Shown: piece by piece, positions 58,330 to 64,000 of the stretch | Numbering within the stretch: the first letter of the stretch is position 1 | How the letters are laid out: every line of letters starts with the position of its first letter | Source of the DNA: Desulfosporosinus lacus DSM 15449 | GTDB lineage: Bacteria > Bacillota > Desulfitobacteriia > Desulfitobacteriales > Desulfitobacteriaceae | DNA length: 64,000 nucleotides | Assembly: GCF_900129935.1 (NCBI RefSeq) | Contig: NZ_FQXJ01000009.1 | Coordinates: 164,586 to 228,585 of the forward strand | Reading direction: 5' to 3' | Notes under the pieces: model-generated | What the model was told of the DNA's origin: nothing | Database searches by the model: none | The model's input: the letters and a program-made list of their open reading frames with translations, nothing else | Translations under genes and position numbers: made by a program

Positions 58330-58818
58330 ATGCAATCACCAAAAATTATGGTGATGGGAGTAGGAAACATCCTTTTATCTGACGAAGGTTTAGGAGTTCG
58401 TTTTTTGGACGAACTAGCTAAGAATACGTTCCCCGACAATGTAGAACTGCTTGAAGGGGGGACAGCTGGACTAGAGCTCGTTCATTTAATACAAGATGTA
58501 GACTTTCTTATTATCGTCGATGCCTTAAATGCTAACGCTGAACCTGGAGCACTGTTCCGCTTTCAACCAGGGGATCTTCAAATAATCCCCGAACAATATG
58601 AAGTATCATTTCATCAAATCGGCATCGTTGAAGTACTGACCATGGCTAATGTGCTAGGGCATGCTCCGCAAACCTTAATTTTTGGTATTCAACCTAAAAG
58701 TTTAGAATGGGGCTTAGAAATAAGCCCTGAAATCGAAGCTCTATTCCCTCGTTTGTGTGAATTAGTAATAAAGGAAATTAACTCCGTTCAGCACGAAGGA
58801 AAATTTGCTTCGACATAA
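58330..58818 (+). CDS. Hydrogenase maturation protease (HyaD/HybD family)
   Basis: A 162-residue endopeptidase that removes the large-subunit tail after nickel insertion. Nickel-sensing residues are in GNILLSDEGLG (Glu), IVDALNA (Asp) and SFHQIGIVE (His). The GVGN start is typical. It follows the cytochrome gene by 2 nt, with AAAGGAG inside that gene's end. Confidence 0.95.
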   Translation: MQSPKIMVMGVGNILLSDEGLGVRFLDELAKNTFPDNVELLEGGTAGLELVHLIQDVDFLIIVDALNANAEPGALFRFQPGDLQIIPEQYEVSFHQIGIVEVLTMANVLGHAPQTLIFGIQPKSLEWGLEISPEIEALFPRLCELVIKEINSVQHEGKFAST

Positions 58819-58819
58819 A

Positions 58820-58872
58820 ACTCAAGAGCCTTTTACCACTCTGAATCTTTGCAGTGGTGAAAGGCTCTTACA
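58820..58872. terminator. Bidirectional terminator after the hydrogenase operon
   Basis: AAGAGCCTTT-TACCACT / AGTGGTGAAAGGCTCTT stem with an 11-base loop, followed by a T-rich run. It separates the operon from convergent hypB. Confidence 0.85.
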
Positions 58873-58970
58873 TTTATTTTGATACATATTATTCTTGAAG
58901 TTATTCTTCGAAAGGCAGTTTAGTTATACCTCGCAGTACTTCCAGCACCTCAACTAACCAATCCTTATTG

Positions 58971-59651
58971 TTAACCTTCATGTTCCCGGTGCTCTATCAC
59001 CTCTTGACTTAGCCAACTAATCCATTCCTTTAGCCCATTTCCATTGCGACAAGATACTTCGAAAATTCGTATGTGTGGATTAATTGCTAGAATATCTTGT
59101 TTCATGGTCTCCATATTTACGTCAGTCAATTTTTCCAGATCCATCTTATTTAGAACAACCGCTTTCGCATTGCGGAAAATCACAGGATATTTCGAAGGTT
59201 TGTCATCTCCTTCAACAATGCTAAGCACAATGACTTTAAATGCTTCACCCAGATCAAAATCCGCAGGGCAAACCAAGTTCCCAACATTTTCGATAATCAT
59301 CAGATCAATGGCATTCCAATCAAAGTCCGGCAAAACCTTACTTACCATTTTACTGTCAAGATGACATCCTCCGCCAGTATTAATCTGAATTACAGGTATC
59401 TGGTGTATAGCTATTCGATCCGCATCTTTACTAGTAAAAATATCTCCCTCTATAACCCCCACACCAAGACTTCCGGTTAGGAGGGGCAACGACTTTTCCA
59501 AAAGCGAAGTTTTTCCTGCTCCTGGTGATCCAATCATATTAATAGCCAAACAATGACTCTTTCGAAAATGAGCACGATTTATTTCTGCCTGCGTATCATT
59601 TGAGTTAAGTAAATTTGCCATGACTTCAATTTCACGCCGTGTTGCTTCCAT
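58971..59651 (-). CDS. hypB: Hydrogenase nickel-insertion GTPase HypB
   Basis: A 226-residue GTPase. P-loop is MIGSPGAGKTSLL, with GGGCHLDSKMV holding metal-binding Cys/His, IENVGNLVCPADFDLGE, and VLNKMDLEKL. There is no poly-His N-terminus, so it serves insertion rather than storage of nickel. It overlaps hypA (TAATG). Confidence 0.96.
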   Translation of the reverse strand: MEATRREIEVMANLLNSNDTQAEINRAHFRKSHCLAINMIGSPGAGKTSLLEKSLPLLTGSLGVGVIEGDIFTSKDADRIAIHQIPVIQINTGGGCHLDSKMVSKVLPDFDWNAIDLMIIENVGNLVCPADFDLGEAFKVIVLSIVEGDDKPSKYPVIFRNAKAVVLNKMDLEKLTDVNMETMKQDILAINPHIRIFEVSCRNGNGLKEWISWLSQEVIEHREHEG

Positions 59652-59992
59652 TATTCTACCTCCAGGCTTTCAAGTAATAGTTCCTCACCTTGAATAACTT
59701 CAATGTTGATATCTTGACATTTTGGACAGAGAAAAAACATCCCCGTCACGTTAAACTCATAATGACAGTTCTGGCAGCGACCAAGCACGTCTATACGCTC
59801 TACTAACAGTTCTGCTCCTTCACATATTGTATCCTTGCCATAAGCTTCAAAAGCCATTTGCAGAGCATCCGGTTCCGCATTTGTAAGTGCTCCAACTTTT
59901 AGTTTAACCTGGAGCACTCTCTTTACTTTATGTTGGGAGATAGTCTGTTCAATGACCTCAAATACTCCTCCCATTAAAGACATTTCATGCAC
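59651..59992 (-). CDS. hypA: Hydrogenase nickel chaperone HypA
   Basis: A 113-residue nickel metallochaperone. It begins MHEMSLMGGVFEV with the His2 nickel ligand; the zinc site is CQNCHYEF...CPKCQDI. The GTG start follows CTGGAGACGAT. HypA and HypB complete the hyp set for the hydrogenase between them and hypF. Confidence 0.96.
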   Translation of the reverse strand: MHEMSLMGGVFEVIEQTISQHKVKRVLQVKLKVGALTNAEPDALQMAFEAYGKDTICEGAELLVERIDVLGRCQNCHYEFNVTGMFFLCPKCQDINIEVIQGEELLLESLEVE

Positions 59993-60162
59993 ATCGTCTC
60001 CAGTTAAGAAAACTCGGAAAAACTTAACCTTCCTTTCAGTTATATTCTTATCCCTTATCCAAGTTTATTAACTCCATTTTCTAAGCATGTCTTCATTATA
60101 ATAATGAGTGAACTTACTATAATACTAGCCAAAGTTCAACTTATAGTTATATATTTTTAGAA

Positions 60163-60268
60163 GGCCCCTTCTCGCCGTCCTTGGCTACAGGGACACTCGG
60201 CCATCCTTGGCCAGCGGTCCCTTCTCGCCGTCCTTGGCTACAGGGACACTCGGCCATCCTTGGCCAGC
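60163..60268 (+). repeat. 53-bp repeat, two tandem units (family A, locus 2)
   Basis: Units 60163-60215 and 60216-60268 are nearly identical and match the minus-strand pair at 15527-15632. The unit begins GGTCCCTTCTCGCCGTCC, contains GGCTACAGGGACACTCGG and ends GGCCATCCTTGGCCAGC. It lies in the 570-nt gap between hypA and the SASP gene, which otherwise has no gene. Confidence 0.85.
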
Positions 60269-60445
60269 GCCTGTGGCTTGGTGCTAGACAAATTTTCTTT
60301 ATAAGGCTTAGTCTACATAGTATAAATAGTTCGACAAAAGGTGTAAATATCCTTTATGCCTGTCTATAAAATACAGAATCATCTGAATCAATACTTATTA
60401 TTTGCTCTAGTTAAATAAAAGCCTAGTACTCTGTCTTCTATGTAC

Positions 60446-60465
60446 ATAAATTAGTATTGTTAATC
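60446..60465 (+). promoter_or_regulatory. 20-bp motif, SASP copy
   Basis: ATAAATTAGTATTGTTAATC, one mismatch from the hydrogenase copy at 54923-54942. Followed in both places by a CTAAAT element. Confidence 0.4.
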
Positions 60466-60492
60466 ATGGCTAAATTTATGTTTTTATTAAGT

Positions 60493-60521
60493 GTATAAAG
60501 ACCTTTTATATGGTTATGCTA
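60493..60521 (+). promoter_or_regulatory. Possible sigma-G promoter of the SASP gene
   Basis: GTATA, 17-base spacer, TATGCTA resembles the forespore sigma-G pattern (GNATR-17/18-CATNNTA). It lies 43 nt before the ATG and fits a SASP gene. Confidence 0.45.
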
Positions 60522-60563
60522 ACACTGTCTAAACAAACAACTGAAAAAGGAGGATGGTTAAGT

Positions 60564-60785
60564 ATGAGTCGTAATACACCTGAAGTTCCAGAATCCGAAA
60601 GACAGTTGGATGAGCTTAAGTGGGAAGTAGCTGAAGAACTAAATTTAGACGATGATATTCAAGAAAAAGGGTTTGCAAATATGACAACTAGAGAAGTAGG
60701 TCAAATCGGCGGCAATATGGTCAAGAAAATGATTACCTTTGCAGAGAAGGAAATGGCCGAGCAGGGTTCTGATGTTATAGATTAG
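60564..60785 (+). CDS. Alpha/beta-type small acid-soluble spore protein
   Basis: A 73-residue SASP from ATG 60564 after AAAGGAGG. It has the germination-protease region ELKWEVAEELN and the conserved second half TREVGQIGGNMVKKMITFAE. These proteins coat spore DNA and protect it. The central part is more acidic (DDDIQEKG) than typical. It ends at a strong terminator. Confidence 0.82.
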   Translation: MSRNTPEVPESERQLDELKWEVAEELNLDDDIQEKGFANMTTREVGQIGGNMVKKMITFAEKEMAEQGSDVID

Positions 60786-60795
60786 TAATATTTTA

Positions 60796-60830
60796 GAAAG
60801 GGACGTCGTTCAGTTAACGACGTCCCTTTC
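60796..60830 (+). terminator. Terminator after the SASP gene
   Basis: Perfect GAAAGGGACGTCGTT / AACGACGTCCCTTTC stem with a CAGTT loop. Confidence 0.9.
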
Positions 60831-60881
60831 TAATTGAGTTATTTATACTAAAACTACGCCCAAGCGAAATTACTTTACACC

Positions 60882-62141
60882 TTATTCGACATACGGAATC
60901 GTAAGAGGGCCAAGTGGCAAAACAGCAATACTCATATTATCACCATATTTACCCGTTAGTTCCCTCAAAGTCTGTTCGATATCCCTCGTAGGAGTTAAAT
61001 TTGCAATTCTTGTCGATTCTTCAGGCAACAAGGAATACAAGTATACATCTGCCCACTCCTGAATCATAGCCAATCTTTGTGCTTCCCACTGATCAAACAT
61101 TTGAAATGACGGTTCGTTAATCATTTCTAAAAGTTCCTTTGGTGAGTTGCGCATTTGAAGTATTTTAACAAAATTTCCATGTTCCGGCATGCCCTCACTA
61201 CATTCTGCAGCACAAATAATTGTCCCACCTTGTTTGACAATCATCCGGGCAGCATCCATACCTTTTACAGCCTGGTATAAATTTTGATCGAGAGGGTAAC
61301 CTGCATTCGTTGTAATTACAACATCATAACGCTTCTCACATTTGACCATGGCTTGTTCTTTGACATATGCACAGCCAATAGCATGAGCTTCAACCAACTC
61401 ACCGGCAAATACATTGGTGATCTCTTTCTCTCCATTCAGAGCTACATTAAGAAGGAAATCCGGTTTACAAAAATTATTAACTTCCCTCGTCATTTCTTGA
61501 AGTGGATTCTTATCTAGTTCTCCCCAGGTAGCCAGTGGGTGCCCAATCATTTTAGCGTTATGGAAGGTTAATATAGTTTCAATTCCCGCTATGCCAGGCA
61601 TAATTCCCTTAGGTCCGCCAGAGAAACCCGCAAAGAAATGAGGCTCGATGAACCCTGTCACTATTCTAAAATCTGCTTCAACATATTCTTTATTTAAATA
61701 TACCTCACACCCAAAGCTGCTTGTTCCCAAATGCGAAAGCTCTGATTTTTCGTGACAATGATGATTTACAAGACGTACAGTATCTACTACTGTTTCTCCT
61801 AACATTTCGATGAATTCTTCCCTTGTTTGGTCACGGTGAGTTCCAAGTCCATTGATAATGGTAATATTTTCTACAGGCACATGAGGAAGTTCCTCAAGCA
61901 ACCAAGGAATTAATTTATAGTTTGGGGTCGGCCTAGTGATATCGCTAATTACAATGACTACCCTGTCTGTTGATTTAACCATTTCTCTAAGCGGTTTTGT
62001 CCCTTTAGGATTGCGCAGAGCGTCCAATACAAGCTCATGGTCATTCTCCGGTAACTTCAAATGAGTCGGTTCCACGACTCTCGTATGTTCTGGTACATTT
62101 ATGTTCAAACCATTCTTTCCATAGGCTAAAAAAACTTCCAT
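60882..62141 (-). CDS. LarA-family nickel-pincer racemase/epimerase
   Basis: A 419-residue DUF2088/LarA protein. SDITRPTP, GLGTHR (H102), EPHFFAGFSGG (H168) and PKGIMPG (K178, where the pincer cofactor would attach) are all visible; it ends with GPLTIPYVE. LarA racemises lactate using a nickel-pincer nucleotide made by LarB, LarE and LarC, none of which is in the window. The family also acts on other 2-hydroxyacids, so the substrate is open. AAAAGGAG precedes the ATG. Confidence 0.88.
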   Translation of the reverse strand: MEVFLAYGKNGLNINVPEHTRVVEPTHLKLPENDHELVLDALRNPKGTKPLREMVKSTDRVVIVISDITRPTPNYKLIPWLLEELPHVPVENITIINGLGTHRDQTREEFIEMLGETVVDTVRLVNHHCHEKSELSHLGTSSFGCEVYLNKEYVEADFRIVTGFIEPHFFAGFSGGPKGIMPGIAGIETILTFHNAKMIGHPLATWGELDKNPLQEMTREVNNFCKPDFLLNVALNGEKEITNVFAGELVEAHAIGCAYVKEQAMVKCEKRYDVVITTNAGYPLDQNLYQAVKGMDAARMIVKQGGTIICAAECSEGMPEHGNFVKILQMRNSPKELLEMINEPSFQMFDQWEAQRLAMIQEWADVYLYSLLPEESTRIANLTPTRDIEQTLRELTGKYGDNMSIAVLPLGPLTIPYVE

Positions 62142-62215
62142 ATATATCTCCTTTTCTTTGATATGTTATGTATGAAGCATCATACTGTCTAGTAATAAAG
62201 CACTTTAGACATGAC

Positions 62216-63079
62216 CTATAAACTTAAAGCCAACGATTCTAACTGTCCACTTACTTCCTGTAACCCTTCAACTAATTTGGCAATTTCTTGATTAGCCTGT
62301 GCTTGTTCTTGCGTGATTGCACTGTTACGCAACGAACTTGCCGTGATCTTTTGAATAATGGCCTGAAATTCCAGTAAGAGTTCACTGATTTCATTGGCTG
62401 AACGATTGCTTTCATCTGCCAATTTACGAACTTCACCTGCAACCACGGAAAAGCCACGCCCATGTTCTCCTGCTCTGGCTGCTTCAATTGCTGCGTTTAA
62501 ACCTAAAAGATTAGTTTGTTTGGCTACTTTTCGAATAAGCCCTAAGATATCTGAAGTGGATTTAAGTTGATTTTCTCCCTCCTTCGCCTCTGTCGCAATA
62601 GCTTGACTAATCGCGGCTACTTCTTGTGCCGAAGCAGCTGTTTGTTGCACAGCACTAGCAGCTCGCTCTATAGCATTACTTAAAGCTTTTACTTGATTGC
62701 GCATGATGTCTTTCAATTCTTCGTCTCTCAGCATCGTTACAACCATACCCGCAGCAATCCTGGCAACCGGACTAACGATATCTAAAGGACCAGCAATTCC
62801 AAAGGTGCCGATTTTAACACCGTCGACTTTAATTGCTTGGTTGTAACCCTCTTTTAACTTCCCATTTGAAACGTCAGCCTCTTCTTGAGTTACAACTGTA
62901 TAATCTATATTAGTAGTCATTATTTGATGGCTTCCCTTATGCTGTACCCCTACTCTAGTTTGGGCAGAATCTGCCATGATTATCCCAGATTCATCACATA
63001 CGATAACAGCAAACCCACCTTGTTCATGTATAAAACTTACTATTTTATTGGCAACAAAATTACTAAGCTTAGAGACCAC
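62216..63079 (-). CDS. Soluble methyl-accepting chemotaxis protein with CdaR-like sensory domain
   Basis: A 287-residue protein without a membrane helix. Residues 1-115 resemble the sugar-diacid recognition domain of CdaR ([40 protein letters not shown]). The rest is a cytoplasmic MCP signalling domain with the hairpin tip [23 protein letters not shown]. It should sense an internal ligand, perhaps a hydroxy-diacid, and pass it to CheA. GTG start after GGGGAGATGG. It neighbours the LarA gene. Confidence 0.85.
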   Translation of the reverse strand: MVSKLSNFVANKIVSFIHEQGGFAVIVCDESGIIMADSAQTRVGVQHKGSHQIMTTNIDYTVVTQEEADVSNGKLKEGYNQAIKVDGVKIGTFGIAGPLDIVSPVARIAAGMVVTMLRDEELKDIMRNQVKALSNAIERAASAVQQTAASAQEVAAISQAIATEAKEGENQLKSTSDILGLIRKVAKQTNLLGLNAAIEAARAGEHGRGFSVVAGEVRKLADESNRSANEISELLLEFQAIIQKITASSLRNSAITQEQAQANQEIAKLVEGLQEVSGQLESLALSL

Positions 63080-63330
63080 AAATCCATCTCCCCTTAAAAC
63101 CTATTTACCTCCATATTATACCACAATGTCTGATGGTCGGACCATGAATATAAATAAATCTCCAACCCTTTTCCTATTTTAACACAATATTTCTTGACAA
63201 GTTTGTTATGTTGTTCACTAATAGTTGACCAAAGTATTCTCTTCAAAACTAAACTCCTTTTGAATAAAATACTTAAAAGCACCCTTATGTTTCGCCTACT
63301 TCGTTTCTGTGTTTGCCAAACGCAAAACAA

Positions 63331-63357
63331 GCGAAAAGACCATGATAGTCTTTTCGC
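63331..63357. repeat. Hairpin at the head of repeat family B, copy 1
   Basis: GCGAAAAGAC / GTCTTTTCGC stem with a CATGATA loop. A different hairpin (AGACCATCTC / GAGATGGTCT, about 63801-63824) stands at the same place before copy 3. Confidence 0.7.
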
Positions 63358-63525
63358 TTGTTACCTGGCGATACGAATGGCACGATAGTCCCCAGTGACG
63401 AAAGCCTCCTGTGGAGGCTTTGACCGAAGCCGACACCCAAAGAATACTTATCGGCGTAGGATGAGTATCGCCGAGCCACCCGCCCCAAAGAAACGCTTCG
63501 TGGCGAAGGGGAGCCTTTCGCCACA
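63355..63525. repeat. Modular repeat family B, copy 1
   Basis: A 171-nt unit from CGCTTGTTACCTGGCGATAC to CCTTTCGCCACA. It matches 63828-64000 closely. It contains inverted elements such as GAAAGCCTCC/GGAGGCTTT, GGCGATAC/GTATCGCC and CGCTTCGTGGCGAAG. No coding gene is supported. Confidence 0.85.
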
Positions 63526-63611
63526 CTGCGACTTGTAACGCACACTCCTGCAGTGTGGATTCTTAACTTCCGTGTTCGATATACGAAAAGCACGATAGTG
63601 TCCGGCGGACA

Positions 63612-63674
63612 GTATCGCCGAGCCACCTACCACAAAGGAACACTTCGTGGCGAAGGAATGAGCCTTTCGCCACA
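63612..63674. repeat. Modular repeat family B, partial copy 2
   Basis: A 63-nt version of the right module, from GTATCGCCGAGCCACC to TTTCGCCACA, with CACAAAGGAACACTTCGTGG in place of CCCAAAGAAACGCTTCGTGG. It is preceded by CACGATAGTGTCC, a block also in copy 3. Confidence 0.8.
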
Positions 63675-63735
63675 TTGCGACTTGCGACGCAAACTCCAGC
63701 AAGGTGGATCCGAACGGGTGGAACCCCGACTCTCC

Positions 63736-63759
63736 AAATTCGTCGGCGCCGACGAATTT
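63736..63759. repeat. Perfect 24-bp palindrome
   Basis: AAATTCGTCGGC followed at once by its reverse complement. It lies between copies 2 and 3 of repeat family B and could be a cruciform or protein-binding site. Confidence 0.8.
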
Positions 63760-63827
63760 AAGACGCCCCAGATAAAGTGGCAAGGATGACACATAAAGAA
63801 AGACCATCTCTGAATGAGATGGTCTCT

Positions 63828-64000
63828 CGCTTGTTACCTGGCGATACTTAAGGCACGATAGTGTCCTGTGACGAAAGCCTCCAGTGGAGGGTTTCGCCGA
63901 AGCCACGATCCCCAAAGAATACTAATCGGCGTAGGATGAGTATCGCCGAGCCACCCGCCCCAAAGAAACGCTTCGTGGCGAAGGGGAGCCTTTCGCCACA
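63828..64000. repeat. Modular repeat family B, copy 3 (runs to window edge)
   Basis: A 173-nt unit matching copy 1, from CGCTTGTTACCTGGCGATAC to the last base. The window ends within the array, so further copies may follow. Confidence 0.85.

Noticed and set aside
60181..60369. Plus-strand 62-codon ORF after hypA
   Set aside because: Its first half is the 53-bp tandem repeat translated; the rest has no similarity to a protein and no ribosome site.
63448..63915. A 155-codon minus-strand ORF and several overlapping frames in the right-end array
   Set aside because: The frames run across repeat units with no ribosome site, unusual composition and the same stretches in different frames. They are products of repeat sequence.

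Overview
The window is one 64 kb piece of a low-to-mid-GC, endospore-forming, anaerobic Firmicute. The signs are a SpoIID-like protein, a BofC-like protein, an alpha/beta-type SASP, a row of YjcZ-type sporulation peptides, T-box leaders, an alaS-ireB-ruvX cluster, a periplasmic [NiFe] uptake hydrogenase with cytochrome b, and ferredoxin-type enzymes. The mix fits the Desulfosporosinus/Desulfitobacterium branch of Clostridia; that placement is inference from gene content, not a database match. No rRNA, tRNA, CRISPR array, transposase or prophage was seen.

Layout. 1-1.9 kb (+): the 3' end of a MoxR-type ATPase and its VWA partner. 1.9-3.7 kb (-): two tandem DUF4911-like genes and a U32 peptidase-family tRNA hydroxylation gene. 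3.75-5.3 kb (+): a complete tryptophan T-box leader (specifier TGG) and a lone trpB. 5.3-14.5 kb (-): mltG, a VanW protein, DUF1292, ruvX, an SMR transporter, a ferredoxin-fused aldo/keto reductase, ireB, alaS with a T-box-like attenuator, and an AI-2E-type permease. 14.7-18.9 kb (-): zinc ribbon, PRC-barrel, mnmA, iscU, iscS and iscR, which make and use Fe-S/sulfur. 19.1-20.4 kb (+): rarA. 20.5-31.4 kb (-): a CsoR-thioredoxin operon, aspS-hisS under a T-box with an overlapping GAC/CAC specifier, an MBL hydrolase, dtd, rel, apt and recJ.

31.5-35.8 kb is accessory: a CDF metal exporter, an unknown membrane protein, a Trp/Phe/Gly-rich 30-residue peptide, six tiny YjcZ-type genes alternating between two types, and a polysaccharide deacetylase lipoprotein. 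35.9-49.2 kb (-) is the conserved Sec/queuosine/Holliday-junction block: secF, secD, HD protein, EcsC, yajC, tgt, queA, spoIID-like, ruvB, a thiolase relic, ruvA, ruvC, bofC-like, yebC and cysK.

49.6-60 kb is a self-contained [NiFe]-hydrogenase locus. hypF-hypC-hypD-hypE-DUF3842 run leftward, the structural operon small subunit-large subunit-cytochrome b-maturation protease runs rightward, and hypA-hypB face it convergently. Together they supply every known core maturation factor plus a Tat-exported, quinone-coupled uptake enzyme. 60-63.1 kb holds a SASP gene, a LarA-family nickel racemase gene and a soluble chemoreceptor with a CdaR-like sugar-diacid domain. The last 0.7 kb is a modular, hairpin-rich non-coding repeat cut by the window edge. 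A separate 53-bp repeat family occurs as exact tandem pairs at 15.5 kb and 60.2 kb.

Notable regulation: three aminoacyl-tRNA-linked attenuators (trpB, hisS-aspS, and a degenerate one at alaS), a CsoR operator overlapping a start region behind a perfect consensus promoter, and a 20-bp motif shared by the hydrogenase and SASP upstream regions. Several start codons were moved inward from the longest frame because a Shine-Dalgarno sequence sits inside the longer version.
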